Shown: piece by piece, positions 44,587 through 54,334 of the stretch | Layout: the number at the start of each line of letters is the position of its first letter | Position numbering within the stretch: position 1 is the first letter of the stretch | Source: an uncultured Porphyromonadaceae bacterium | GTDB taxonomy: Bacteria > Bacteroidota > Bacteroidia > Bacteroidales > UBA11471 | Direction of reading: 5' to 3' | Length of the DNA: 64,000 bases | Assembly (NCBI GenBank): GCA_900547555.1 | Contig: URHG01000003.1 | Span: forward strand, 1 to 64,000 | The notes under the pieces: generated by a model | Databases searched by the model: none | What the model saw: the letters and a program-made list of their open reading frames with translations, nothing else | What the model was told of the DNA's origin: nothing | Position numbers and translations under genes: made by a program

Positions 44587-47500
44587 ATGGATACAACGAT
44601 AAAAAAAGTTTTGTTATTAGGCTCAGGAGCCTTGAAAATAGGAGAAGCCGGAGAGTTTGACTATTCGGGTTCGCAAGCCCTCAAAGCGTTGCGGGAAGAA
44701 GGTATAGAGACCGTTCTCATCAATCCCAACATCGCAACGGTACAAACCTCGGAAGGTGTGGCCGACCATATCTACTTCCTCCCCGTAACTCCTTTCTTCG
44801 TAGAGAAAGTCATCGCAAAAGAGCGTCCGCAAGGTATTCTGCTCTCTTTCGGCGGCCAAACGGCCCTCAACTGCGGTGTCGCCTTATATAAAAGCGGAAT
44901 CCTCGAAAAATATAACGTGCAGGTACTGGGTACTCCCGTACAAGCCATCATGGATACCGAGGACCGCGAACTCTTTGTCAAAAAACTCGATGAAATAGAT
45001 GTAAAGACCATCAAGAGCGAAGCTGTCGAAAACATGGCCGACGCCCGTGCAGCAGCTGCACGGCTGGGCTATCCCGTCATCATACGGGCCGCATACGCTC
45101 TGGGAGGTTTGGGCAGCGGATTCTGCGACAACGAGGAAGAACTCGACCGACTCGTCGAGAAAGCCTTCTCTTTTTCTCCGCAGGTTCTGGTCGAGAAATC
45201 CCTCAAAGGCTGGAAAGAAATCGAGTACGAAGTCGTGCGCGACCGCTTTGACAACTGCATCACGGTGTGCAACATGGAAAACTTCGACCCGCTGGGTATC
45301 CACACCGGCGAAAGTATCGTCATCGCTCCCTCCCAGACGCTGACCAACAGCGAATACCACAAATTGCGCGAGCTGGCCATACGCATCATTCGCCATATCG
45401 GTATCATAGGGGAATGTAACGTACAATATGCTTTCGACCCCGAATCGGAAGATTACCGCGTCATCGAAGTAAACGCCCGTCTGAGCCGTTCCTCGGCACT
45501 CGCATCGAAAGCGACGGGGTATCCATTGGCTTTCGTCGCTGCCAAACTGGGACTCGGTTACGGACTTTTCGACCTGAAAAACTCGGTAACGCAGACGACT
45601 TCGGCCTTCTTCGAGCCGGCACTCGACTATGTAGTGTGCAAAATTCCCCGCTGGGACTTGGGTAAATTCCACGGCGTATCGCGGGAGCTGGGCAGCAGCA
45701 TGAAATCGGTAGGAGAAGTGATGGCCATAGGCCGCACGTTCGAAGAAGCCATACAGAAAGGTCTTCGCATGATAGGTCAGGGTATGCATGGGTTCGTCGA
45801 AAATAAAGAACTGGTCATCGACAACATCGATAAAGCCTTGCACGAACCGACCGACAAACGCATCTTCGTCATCAGCAAAGCCATGCGTGCCGGTTACACC
45901 GTAGACCAGATACACGACCTGACCCGCATCGATCGCTGGTTTCTCGAAAAGTTGCACAACATCGTGCGTACGGCCGACGAACTCGAAAAATACAATCAAC
46001 TCGAAGCCCTACCCCTCGACCTGTTGAAACAGGCCAAACGCGAAGGTTTCTCCGACTTCCAAATCGCCCGGGCCGTACTCAAAGGCGGCGACATGGACGC
46101 CAACATTCTGCGCGTGCGCATGTTCCGGAAAAGTCATGGCGTAGTACCTGTCGTGAAACAAATCGACACACTCGCCGCCGAATACCCGGCACAGACCAAT
46201 TATCTCTACTTGACTTACAGCGGTACGGGAAACGACGTCCGCTACCTCGGAGACCATCGTTCGGTTGTCGTACTCGGGTCGGGAGCCTACCGTATCGGAA
46301 GCTCGGTAGAATTTGACTGGTGCGGGGTAAATGCCCTCAATACCATACGCAAAGAGGGATACCGCAGCGTCATGATCAATTATAATCCCGAAACGGTATC
46401 GACCGATTACGACATGTGCGACCGCCTCTATTTCGACGAATTGACCTTCGAGCGGGTACTCGATATTCTCGACCTCGAAAATCCTCACGGCATCATCGTA
46501 TCGACCGGCGGCCAGATACCGAATAATCTGGCTCTGAAACTGGCCGATCAGGGTGTGAATATTCTCGGTACTTCTGCCCAAAGCATAGACAATGCCGAAG
46601 ACCGCAACAAGTTCTCGGCCATGTGCGACCGATTGGGTATCGACCAACCGGCTTGGCGTGAGCTTACATCGATGGACGACATCAATGAGTTTATCGAAGA
46701 AGTAGGATTCCCTGTGCTGGTACGTCCCTCCTACGTACTATCGGGGGCAGCCATGAACGTATGCTCGAACCACGACGAGTTGGTGCGATTCCTCGAACTG
46801 GCCGCCAACGTATCGAAAAAACACCCTGTCGTCGTTTCGCAATTTATCGAACATGCCAAAGAGGTGGAAATGGATGCCGTCGCCGAAAACGGGGAAATCA
46901 TTGCCTACGCCATCTCGGAACATATCGAATTTGCCGGTGTGCACTCGGGCGACGCTACTATACAGTTCCCGCCCCAAAAACTTTACATGGAAACCATGCG
47001 TCGCGTAAAACGCATCTCGAAACTCATTGCCAAGGAACTGAACATCTCGGGACCGTTCAACATACAGTTCCTCGCCAAAGAAAATGCCATCAAGGTCATC
47101 GAGTGCAACTTGCGCGCTTCCCGCAGTTTCCCGTTCATCAGTAAGGTTCTGAAAATAAATTTCATCGATCTGGCTACCCGCATCATGCTGGGATTGCCTG
47201 TCGAAAAGCCGCATCATACGCTTTTCGACATCGACTATGTAGGAATCAAAGCCTCGCAATTCTCCTTCTCCCGATTGCAGAAAGCCGATCCCGTACTGGG
47301 TGTAGATATGGTATCGACGGGCGAAGTGGGCTGTTTGGGTAACGATACCGACTGCGCCATACTCAAAGCGATGATTTCGGTCGGACAGCGTATTCCCGAC
47401 AAGGGTAAAGGAATCCTACTCTCGACGGGTACAGCCAAACAAAAAATCGACATGCTCGCTGCGGCCGAAAAGCTACATGAAAAAGGATATAAACTCTACG

Positions 47501-47805
47501 CCACGGGAGGTACTCACAAAATGCTCGCAAGCAACGGCATATCTTCGACACTCGTTGCATGGCCCGGTGAAAATGGAGCCCCGCAAGCTCTCGATCTGTT
47601 GCACAAAAAAGAGATAGACCTTGTGGTAAATATCCCGAAAAATCTCACCGTAGGCGAACTCGACAACGGATATAAGATACGTCGTGCCGCCATCGACTTG
47701 AATATTCCCCTCATCACCAACTCCCGACTGGCCTCGGCTTTTATCTCGGCTTTTTGCGAAATAGATCTCGACACGCTCGAAATCAAATCGTGGGAAGAAT
47801 ATTGA
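44587..47805 (+). CDS. carB: Carbamoyl-phosphate synthase large subunit
   Basis: The 1072-residue synthetase that joins bicarbonate, ammonia and two ATP. Two homologous ATP-grasp halves are visible: the first starts LLLGSGALKIGEAGEFDYSG with IRAAYALGGLGSG, the second starts VVVLGSGAYRIGSSVEFDWCG with VRPSYVLSGAAM. An oligomerisation domain joins them. The last 140 residues form the MGS-like regulatory domain (GKGILLSTGTAKQK, LYATGGTHKMLA, and LITNSRLA), where UMP/ornithine-type effectors bind. Confidence 0.97.
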   Translation: MDTTIKKVLLLGSGALKIGEAGEFDYSGSQALKALREEGIETVLINPNIATVQTSEGVADHIYFLPVTPFFVEKVIAKERPQGILLSFGGQTALNCGVALYKSGILEKYNVQVLGTPVQAIMDTEDRELFVKKLDEIDVKTIKSEAVENMADARAAAARLGYPVIIRAAYALGGLGSGFCDNEEELDRLVEKAFSFSPQVLVEKSLKGWKEIEYEVVRDRFDNCITVCNMENFDPLGIHTGESIVIAPSQTLTNSEYHKLRELAIRIIRHIGIIGECNVQYAFDPESEDYRVIEVNARLSRSSALASKATGYPLAFVAAKLGLGYGLFDLKNSVTQTTSAFFEPALDYVVCKIPRWDLGKFHGVSRELGSSMKSVGEVMAIGRTFEEAIQKGLRMIGQGMHGFVENKELVIDNIDKALHEPTDKRIFVISKAMRAGYTVDQIHDLTRIDRWFLEKLHNIVRTADELEKYNQLEALPLDLLKQAKREGFSDFQIARAVLKGGDMDANILRVRMFRKSHGVVPVVKQIDTLAAEYPAQTNYLYLTYSGTGNDVRYLGDHRSVVVLGSGAYRIGSSVEFDWCGVNALNTIRKEGYRSVMINYNPETVSTDYDMCDRLYFDELTFERVLDILDLENPHGIIVSTGGQIPNNLALKLADQGVNILGTSAQSIDNAEDRNKFSAMCDRLGIDQPAWRELTSMDDINEFIEEVGFPVLVRPSYVLSGAAMNVCSNHDELVRFLELAANVSKKHPVVVSQFIEHAKEVEMDAVAENGEIIAYAISEHIEFAGVHSGDATIQFPPQKLYMETMRRVKRISKLIAKELNISGPFNIQFLAKENAIKVIECNLRASRSFPFISKVLKINFIDLATRIMLGLPVEKPHHTLFDIDYVGIKASQFSFSRLQKADPVLGVDMVSTGEVGCLGNDTDCAILKAMISVGQRIPDKGKGILLSTGTAKQKIDMLAAAEKLHEKGYKLYATGGTHKMLASNGISSTLVAWPGENGAPQALDLLHKKEIDLVVNIPKNLTVGELDNGYKIRRAAIDLNIPLITNSRLASAFISAFCEIDLDTLEIKSWEEY

Positions 47806-47826
47806 TTCCGCCTTTCAATAGTTACG

Positions 47827-47849
47827 ATAGCCCGCTTTCGGCGGGCTAT
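47827..47849 (+). terminator. Terminator of the glmS-carB operon
   Basis: A 9-bp stem ATAGCCCGC/GCGGGCTAT with loop TTTCG followed by TTTTCTTTTT, 21 bp after the carB stop. A near-identical copy lies at 50788-50810. Confidence 0.9.
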
Positions 47850-47962
47850 TTTCTTTTTATAAAAATTCCGCAATCCTCTTTTTACCATTCGATTCATAAT
47901 TGTATTCCCATTAAATCCACTTTCTAGGGTAAAAAATACACCTATTATTCCATAAATATTAC

Positions 47963-47970
47963 TAATTTTG
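47963..47970 (+). promoter_or_regulatory. -7 box for the GH127 gene
   Basis: TAATTTTG matches TAnnTTTG, about 50 nt before ATG 48024. No convincing -33. Confidence 0.45.
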
Positions 47971-48023
47971 TTTCATAACCGTTTTATCAAGAATCCGATT
48001 ATATACCTAAAAAACACAGATCT

Positions 48024-50378
48024 ATGAAAATCAGTAAAATACTCTTACTCCTTCCAATCTTTCTCGTCATTGCAACATCGGCAGAAGCTCAACTGCCCGA
48101 CAAAGTAAAATGTTTTCCCGTTAGCCAAGTTCGGTTGACCGAAAGTCCGTTCAAACACGCACAGGATTTGGATATATGCTATCTTTTAGGATTAGATCCG
48201 GACAGATTATTAGCACCTTATCGCAAAGAAGCCGGACTGCCGCCCAAAGCTCCCAACTACGGTAACTGGGAAAACAGCGGTCTGGACGGACATATCGGAG
48301 GTCATTATCTATCGGCTTTGTCTTACATGTACGCAGCAACCGACAATCAGGAGATAAAAGAGAGGCTGGACTACATGTTGGACGAATTGGAAGATTGTCA
48401 AGAGGCTTCGGGGGATGGATACCTTTGCGGCGTTCCGGGCGGGAAAAACATGTGGGAAGAAATAAGCCACGGAGACATACGAGCCAGCCGTTTCGATTTA
48501 AATGGGAAATGGGTTCCGCTATACAATATACATAAAATATATGCCGGACTCCGTGACGCCTATATCCAAACAGGAAATCGAAAAGCAAAAAAAATGCTGA
48601 TAAAACTCACGGATTGGATACTTCGCTTGACCTCATCACTGAATGACAGTCAAATACAAGAAATGCTCAACAGCGAACACGGCGGCTTGAACGAAATATT
48701 CGCCGACGTCGCCCACATAACCGGCGATAACCGGTATTTGAAACTAGCACATCAATTTTCCCATCAAGAAATACTGCAACCCTTATTGAAGCATCAAGAC
48801 CTGCTGACCGGCATGCATGCAAATACTCAAATTCCCAAAATCATCGGATTCAAACGCATCGCCGATGTAGAAGGGAATCGGGACTGGAACGATGCAGCCC
48901 GTTACTTTTGGGAAACTGTCGTGGAACGACGCAGTATCTCTATCGGAGGGAACAGTGTCAGGGAACACTTCAATCCGGCCGATGATTTCAGCAGCATGTT
49001 GAGCAACGAACAAGGACCGGAAACATGCAACACTTACAATATGCTCCGTCTGACAAAAATGCTGTACGAGACAAGCGCCGATGTCAAATTGGTCGATTAC
49101 TACGAACGAGCTCTTTATAACCATATCCTTTCTTCACAAAATCCCGTACAAGGCGGATTTGTATATTTTACGCCGATGCGTCCGGGACACTATCGCGTAT
49201 ATTCACAACCCCAAACCAGTTTTTGGTGTTGTGTCGGCTCCGGTCTCGAAAATCACGCCAAGTATGGAGAAATGATTTACGGATATAACGACAAAACTCT
49301 ATATGTCAATCTTTTTATCCCGTCCACATTGCAATGGGGCAATACTGAAATTATACAGCAAACACTTTTTCCCGAAGAAGAGGGTACGACGATAACCATT
49401 CGTCCCCGAAACGGGAAAAAGAAGTTTACCCTCTGCCTCCGCTTACCCGGTTGGACAAAACAGGAAGAGTTACACCTATCGGTCAACGATATTCCTCAAA
49501 AAATAATGGTCAAAGACGGATACATATATCTGACCCGAACGTGGTCGAAAAATGATAAAGTCCGACTAAGCATGCCCATGCATCTATACACTGTCGGATT
49601 ACCGGATAAATCACCGAACTACTCCTTCTTATACGGGCCGGTCGTTTTAGCCGCCCAATTAGGTAAACAAGGGCAGGACGGTCTATTCGCCGATGACAGC
49701 CGGGGCGGACATATTGCCAACGGGAAACGCCTTCCATTACAAAACATGCCGGTCATTGTAGGCGATACCTCCCATATTTTATCCCATATAAAAAAGGATG
49801 GCGATAAGCCTCTGACATTCAAATTAACCGGTATCTATCCGGAGAAATACGACGGAATGATATTGCAACCTTTTTACCGCTTATACGAATGCCGGTATAT
49901 GGTATATTGGCCTATACTCTCGGAAAAAGAGTTGCAAACGCACATAAGTTTGTTGACAGAAAAAGAAAAAAGGCGTGCCGCACTGGACTCTATCACGACA
50001 GATAAAGTTATCTGCGGAGAACAGCAACCCGAAAACGACCATTTCATAAGCATGGAAAAATCCCGTATTGGAGACGATGAAGGTACGCATTGGCGAGAGA
50101 CAAACAATTGGTTCTCCTATCGCATGAAGACCGGAGAAAAAAATGCAAATAAAGTATATATTCTATTCCGGCCGGAATTCAGACGCGATGCACGCATAGA
50201 AATTAATGGAAAGGATGTGGGAAAATTGACCGACCGCCGGCAATTGTCCGACGTATCCGTTGCAGAATTCGATATACCCGAACCTTTGAGATCTCAAAAC
50301 GAGCTAACCGTAAAGATATGTAAAGGCAACGAAAAAGTAACCCCTCATATCTACGAGATACGCCTCATCTGCCGGTAA
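48024..50378 (+). CDS. GH127 beta-L-arabinofuranosidase-like protein (DUF1680)
   Basis: A 784-residue secreted protein (signal peptide 1-22). The catalytic (alpha/alpha)6 barrel covers about 35-430. Zinc-cysteine active-site residues of the GH127 type are visible: Glu333 and Cys335 in GPETCNT and the Cys402-Cys403 pair in SFWCCVGSGLENH; Glu314 is the probable acid/base position. C-terminal beta domains follow, with a last jelly-roll-like segment (about 680-784). GH127 enzymes remove beta-L-arabinofuranose from plant glycoproteins or pectic side chains. No susCD genes are beside it. Confidence 0.88.
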   Translation: MKISKILLLLPIFLVIATSAEAQLPDKVKCFPVSQVRLTESPFKHAQDLDICYLLGLDPDRLLAPYRKEAGLPPKAPNYGNWENSGLDGHIGGHYLSALSYMYAATDNQEIKERLDYMLDELEDCQEASGDGYLCGVPGGKNMWEEISHGDIRASRFDLNGKWVPLYNIHKIYAGLRDAYIQTGNRKAKKMLIKLTDWILRLTSSLNDSQIQEMLNSEHGGLNEIFADVAHITGDNRYLKLAHQFSHQEILQPLLKHQDLLTGMHANTQIPKIIGFKRIADVEGNRDWNDAARYFWETVVERRSISIGGNSVREHFNPADDFSSMLSNEQGPETCNTYNMLRLTKMLYETSADVKLVDYYERALYNHILSSQNPVQGGFVYFTPMRPGHYRVYSQPQTSFWCCVGSGLENHAKYGEMIYGYNDKTLYVNLFIPSTLQWGNTEIIQQTLFPEEEGTTITIRPRNGKKKFTLCLRLPGWTKQEELHLSVNDIPQKIMVKDGYIYLTRTWSKNDKVRLSMPMHLYTVGLPDKSPNYSFLYGPVVLAAQLGKQGQDGLFADDSRGGHIANGKRLPLQNMPVIVGDTSHILSHIKKDGDKPLTFKLTGIYPEKYDGMILQPFYRLYECRYMVYWPILSEKELQTHISLLTEKEKRRAALDSITTDKVICGEQQPENDHFISMEKSRIGDDEGTHWRETNNWFSYRMKTGEKNANKVYILFRPEFRRDARIEINGKDVGKLTDRRQLSDVSVAEFDIPEPLRSQNELTVKICKGNEKVTPHIYEIRLICR

Positions 50379-50399
50379 TCATAATACACCGCTTCTCAT

Positions 50400-50761
50400 G
50401 GTTGTCATTCCTCACATACGCTCGGAATCTCATATTCATCGTCTTCGGTACAGAGATTCTTCGGGATTATATCCCTCAGAATGACATTACACCACCGTAA
50501 GGATCTCAATGGATTCTTCCTCCCTTTGCGGTCATCAGAATGATAATAACTCATTCCGAGTGAAGTTGACAGGCCGACGAGGAATCCCATAAGTCCTTTG
50601 CAGAGTTATCATTCCGAGCATATGCGAGGAATCTCTAATCATCGGAGAGATTCTTCACTTCACTGTGTTCCGTTCAGAATGACATTACACTTACGCGGCA
50701 TTCAGAATACAACAATTGCCATTCCGATCCGAGGTCTATCGACTCAGTGTAAGGAATCTCT
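50400..50761. repeat. Dispersed repeat cluster 3
   Basis: Seven degenerate units fill the gap between GH127 and its likely terminator: 50400-50432 (+), 50453-50485 (-), 50511-50545 (-), 50549-50588 (+), 50605-50637 (+), 50646-50683 (-), 50714-50761 (+). They share TCATTCyGA and GGAATCTC ends. No gene is seen in 50379-50947. Confidence 0.8.
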
Positions 50762-50787
50762 AATTCTTCATTTTTTCAATAGTTACG

Positions 50788-50810
50788 ATAGCCCGTCCTC
50801 GGCGGGCTAT
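50788..50810 (+). terminator. Second copy of the carB-type terminator
   Basis: An 8-bp stem ATAGCCCG/CGGGCTAT followed by TTTTTC. About 40 bp around it are identical to the terminator after carB apart from three changes in the loop, including the lead-in CAATAGTTACG. It lies 410 bp after the GH127 stop, on the far side of the repeat cluster. Confidence 0.8.
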
Positions 50811-50947
50811 TTTTCATATCGAAACACTACGATAATCCGGCAAATACCTATCTGAATTACTCCGATATGAAAAACATCTCATCACCCTTTAAACTTTATC
50901 GGGGAATATTTGTTATTAACGTATATCATCTTTAACAATATTTCATC

Positions 50948-52000
50948 ATGCATATAAAACATCTATCGGCAATTTTTCTGCTCATTGCCTTATCATTACC
51001 TATAAGCCAAAAGACCGAAGCCTGTACACGTGCCGTATATCTGGGAGAAAACGGACTCGTCATTACAGGACGAACTATGGACTGGAAAGAAAATATTCCT
51101 ACCAATCTTTACATTTTTCCCCGAGGAATATCCCGACAGGGTTACGACATCGGAAACACCGTGCGTTGGACATCGAAATACGGCAGTATCGTAGCTTCGG
51201 GTTATGAAATGGGAACAAGCGAAGGCATGAACGAGAAAGGTCTCGTAGCAAGTATGCTGTATTTGCCCGAAACCGTTTATTCCCAGCCGGGCGATACCCG
51301 CCCCGTTATGGGTATAAGCATTTGGGCGCAATACGTACTCGATAACTTCTCTACCGTAAGCGAAGCTGTGACGGAATTGCAAAAAGACGCATTCCGCATA
51401 GACGCACCGAGTATGCCCAACGGCTCGGCATCGACCCTGCACATGGCGATTACCGACACGACCGGCAACAGTGCCATCATCGAATATCTCGACGGAAAAA
51501 TTTCGATACATGAGGGTCGGAAATACCGGGTATTGACTAACTCGCCCAGTTACGACAAACAACTGGCCATCAACGAATACTGGCAAAACATAGGAGGGCT
51601 GGAGATGCTCCCGGGTACAAACCGATCGTCCGACCGTTTTACGCGAGCCTCGTTCTACATCGGTGTACTGCCCCGTACTGCTAGCCACCGCGATGCCTTA
51701 GCCGGGATATTCGGCGTCATGCGAAACGTATCCGTACCTTTGGGTATCACAACTCCCCAACAACCGGAAATTTCATCGACCCGGTGGCGTTCCGTATCCG
51801 ACCAAACCAACAAGGTTTATTATTTCGAATCGACTCTAAGTCCGAATACATTTTGGGTAGACCTTAAAAAAATGGATTTTAATCCCAAAAGCAGTATAAA
51901 GAAACTGACTCTGACCGATGGAGAAATCTATACAGGAGAAGCCAATCGGGCTTTCAAGCCGAGCAAGCCTTTTCAATTTCTATTCCGTTTGCCTCAATGA
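50948..52000 (+). CDS. Choloylglycine hydrolase family protein (bile salt hydrolase/penicillin V acylase)
   Basis: A 350-residue Ntn hydrolase that cleaves amide bonds. The signal peptide ends at Ala25 (KTEA-C), so export exposes the nucleophile Cys26 in CTRAVYLG. Arg42 and Asp45 in GRTMDW keep the family spacing (16 and 19 residues from the Cys). MNEKGLVASMLYL, VLTNSPSYDKQL (catalytic Asn) and SDRFTRASFYI (Arg) are also present. Periplasmic members in gut Bacteroidota deconjugate taurine- or glycine-bile acids; a penicillin V acylase or other linear amide hydrolase cannot be excluded by eye. Confidence 0.9.
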   Translation: MHIKHLSAIFLLIALSLPISQKTEACTRAVYLGENGLVITGRTMDWKENIPTNLYIFPRGISRQGYDIGNTVRWTSKYGSIVASGYEMGTSEGMNEKGLVASMLYLPETVYSQPGDTRPVMGISIWAQYVLDNFSTVSEAVTELQKDAFRIDAPSMPNGSASTLHMAITDTTGNSAIIEYLDGKISIHEGRKYRVLTNSPSYDKQLAINEYWQNIGGLEMLPGTNRSSDRFTRASFYIGVLPRTASHRDALAGIFGVMRNVSVPLGITTPQQPEISSTRWRSVSDQTNKVYYFESTLSPNTFWVDLKKMDFNPKSSIKKLTLTDGEIYTGEANRAFKPSKPFQFLFRLPQ

Positions 52001-52063
52001 GCGATATATGTTTCTCAATCCGGGCAGTAGACCTCTGCTCTATCAAAGCAAGCCCACGCCCCC

Positions 52064-52089
52064 AAGCCTGTCATTCGTTTGACAGGCTT
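52064..52089 (+). terminator. Terminator after the choloylglycine hydrolase gene
   Basis: A 10-bp stem AAGCCTGTCA/TGACAGGCTT with loop TTCGTT followed by CATTTTTAT, 63 bp after the stop. The rest of the 331-bp gap 52001-52331 shows no gene and no clear promoter for the next gene. Confidence 0.88.
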
Positions 52090-52331
52090 CATTTTTATAG
52101 ACCGAGCCAACGTCTCTATGCCCATCATTTTTTCAGGACTTGTGAAAAAGTACTCTTGTCGCCGATTCTACATAACCGTTTTATTCGCCTCCGTCATGGC
52201 ATCGATATTTGTATCAAAAGACGCAAAGAATCAAAGCAAGTGTTAAAAAATACTATTACTGTAACTTTTAGACATGGAGCGGCGTCTAATTCTAAAAAAT
52301 AATTCTATTTGTTCAATAAAACTCATTCGCC

Positions 52332-53276
52332 ATGAAAAAATCAATCACCATCTTCACTACGGTTACCGCACTCTTGTTCGGCACGACATCGTGCATTACC
52401 ATCATTGCGGCATCGCCTTCCTCGGATCATTCCAATCATAAAACGATAACAGCCAGCAAGAAATACGAGACCAAAAACATTACAGCAAGTGAATTCAACG
52501 CCATATCGACCAGTTCGTCCGTAAACGTCATCTACACCCAAGCCACCGGGGAACCATCGGTCGAAATCTATGCCCCCGATAACGTAATCGACTATATCAC
52601 CGTCGAAGTAAAGGGTAAAACGCTCGTCGTCGGTATGACAAAAAACATCAGGATAAAGGGACAGCACAAAAAAGAAATACATGTCTCGGCACCCGCTGTC
52701 GATAATCTCAAAGCATCGAGTTCGGGCGACATTATTCTGAAAAACGGTCTTACCGCAACCGGAAAAATCAGTATGAAAGCAAGCAGCAGCGGCGACATAA
52801 AAGGTAACGATAGTATTTCCTGTACTACCCTTACCTTGTCGGCCAGCAGTTCGGGCAACATCGAACTGAAAAATATTTCCTGTACCGACTTATCGGCCCA
52901 AGCCAGTTCATCAGGAGACATCTATCTCTCGGGAAAATGTGAAAATGCAACCTATAAAGTATCGAGTTCAGGAGATATAAAAGCCAAAAACCTGAAAGCC
53001 GTAAATGTAAAGGCCGAAACCAGTTCGTCCGGAGATATCGATCTCTCGGGAGAATGCGAAAATGCGACCTACAAAGCGTCGAGTTCAGGAGATATAAAAG
53101 CCAAAAACTTGAAAGCCGTAAATGTAAAAGCCGAAACCAATTCGTCCGGAGATATCAGTTGTCATGTATCGGGTAAACTCATCGGTAAGGCATCGAGCGG
53201 TGGAGAGATTTCTTACAAAGGAAATCCCTCCGAGATCGATTTTTCGCCGAAAAAGGGATTGAAAAAAATCGATTGA
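52332..53276 (+). CDS. Head GIN domain (DUF2807) lipoprotein
   Basis: A 314-residue exported protein. The N-terminus MKKSITIFTTVTALLFGTTSC is a lipoprotein signal with Cys21 as the lipidation site. The body is a head-GIN/auto-transporter-like beta-solenoid: repeated SSSGDI turns (about nine) spaced by 15-20 residues, each a rung. No catalytic residues are seen; such proteins are common, abundant surface or periplasmic proteins in Bacteroidota without known role. Two rungs are an exact 39-residue duplication at DNA level. It is separated from the T9SS genes by a terminator. Confidence 0.85.
   Translation: MKKSITIFTTVTALLFGTTSCITIIAASPSSDHSNHKTITASKKYETKNITASEFNAISTSSSVNVIYTQATGEPSVEIYAPDNVIDYITVEVKGKTLVVGMTKNIRIKGQHKKEIHVSAPAVDNLKASSSGDIILKNGLTATGKISMKASSSGDIKGNDSISCTTLTLSASSSGNIELKNISCTDLSAQASSSGDIYLSGKCENATYKVSSSGDIKAKNLKAVNVKAETSSSGDIDLSGECENATYKASSSGDIKAKNLKAVNVKAETNSSGDISCHVSGKLIGKASSGGEISYKGNPSEIDFSPKKGLKKID
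52938..53171 (+). repeat. Internal 117-bp tandem duplication in the GIN gene
   Basis: Residues CENATYKVSSSGDIKAKNLK onward recur 117 bp later with only a few substitutions; the second copy is complete to NSSGDI. It adds one pair of beta-solenoid rungs and is a possible site of copy-number change. Confidence 0.8.
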
Positions 53277-53296
53277 CCATTGACCCAATTATATAA

Positions 53297-53331
53297 AAAA
53301 GTGCCGGTAAATACAATTTATCGGCACTTTT
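53297..53331 (+). terminator. Terminator of the GIN gene
   Basis: AAAAGTGCCG/CGGCACTTTT stem, extended inward by GTAAA/TTTAT around TACAA, followed by T4. It lies 20 bp after the stop. Confidence 0.85.
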
Positions 53332-53375
53332 CGAGTTTATAGAATGTACGTCCCGAAAACCGAGGATGCCTATTT

Positions 53376-54332
53376 ATGCGCATGAGATATAAAAGATACC
53401 TGCTCCTCCTGCTGTTGGTACTGCCGAGTATGGTTCGATTGCGGGCGCAAGACGACACGCAACTGAGCCAATATTGGGCCATGCCCTCTTATTATAACGC
53501 CGGTGCCGCAGGTATTTACGAAAAATTGAACTTACGCGCTGCCACCCGTCAACAATGGGTAGGTATGCCGGGGGCTCCAAAATCTTTTCTAGTACTGGCC
53601 GACATGCCGTTACGTTTCCTCAAAGCCGACCACGGTATAGGGCTACAACTCTCAAACGACAGTTACGGTCTTTTCAAGACGACGTCGTTCGGCATACAAT
53701 ATGCTTATAAAGTAAAATTATGGAGCGGTCAGTTGAGCCTCGGACTGCAACTGGGACTTATCAGCCAAATATTCGACGGGACCGAAGTATTTATTCCCGA
53801 AAGCGACTATCACCAACAGACCGACGATGCCATACCCACGAGCGAAGTACAGGGAACGGCTTTCGATGTAGGATTCGGCGTGTACTACACGCACAAATAT
53901 TTCTATGCGGGACTGTCGTCGACCCACCTCTCCCAACCGGCAATCTCATTCGACGAAAATTACGAAAGCTCGATCACCCGCGCATATTATTTCATAGCAG
54001 GAGGCAATATTCCCCTGAGAAATGCGTTATATGAAGTGCAACCGTCGATGATGGTAAAAACGACCTTTCAAATGACGCAGGCCGAACTGACCCTGAGACT
54101 GAGATATAACCGGTTTATTTGGGGCGGACTGGCTTACCGATGGAACGAAGCGATTATTTTCATGGCCGGTTGCGAATTCAAAAATTTCCTGCTGGGATAT
54201 TCCTACGACTATTCCACCTCGGCCATACAGAAAGCGTCGAGCGGAAGCCATGAAGTATTTATCGGTTACAGCATGAAACTCGAACTATCGAAAGGAAAGA
54301 AAAACAAACATAAAAGCATAAGGATATTATAA
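53376..54332 (+). CDS. porP: PorP/SprF family T9SS outer-membrane protein
   Basis: A 318-residue predicted beta-barrel with signal peptide (1-24, RLRA-Q). The PorP_SprF start is canonical: DTQLSQYWAMPSYYNAGAAG, then NLRAATRQQWVGMPGAPKSFL. PorP proteins associate with the T9SS and can anchor its substrates or the PorK ring at the outer membrane. Immediately followed (2 bp) by gldK, the standard order porP-K-L-M-N. Confidence 0.93.
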   Translation: MRMRYKRYLLLLLLVLPSMVRLRAQDDTQLSQYWAMPSYYNAGAAGIYEKLNLRAATRQQWVGMPGAPKSFLVLADMPLRFLKADHGIGLQLSNDSYGLFKTTSFGIQYAYKVKLWSGQLSLGLQLGLISQIFDGTEVFIPESDYHQQTDDAIPTSEVQGTAFDVGFGVYYTHKYFYAGLSSTHLSQPAISFDENYESSITRAYYFIAGGNIPLRNALYEVQPSMMVKTTFQMTQAELTLRLRYNRFIWGGLAYRWNEAIIFMAGCEFKNFLLGYSYDYSTSAIQKASSGSHEVFIGYSMKLELSKGKKNKHKSIRIL

Positions 54333-54334
54333 AC

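Noticed and set aside
51997..52302. Open frame of 101 codons after the choloylglycine hydrolase gene
   Set aside because: It overlaps the previous gene end and runs through the terminator hairpin; composition is not protein-like.
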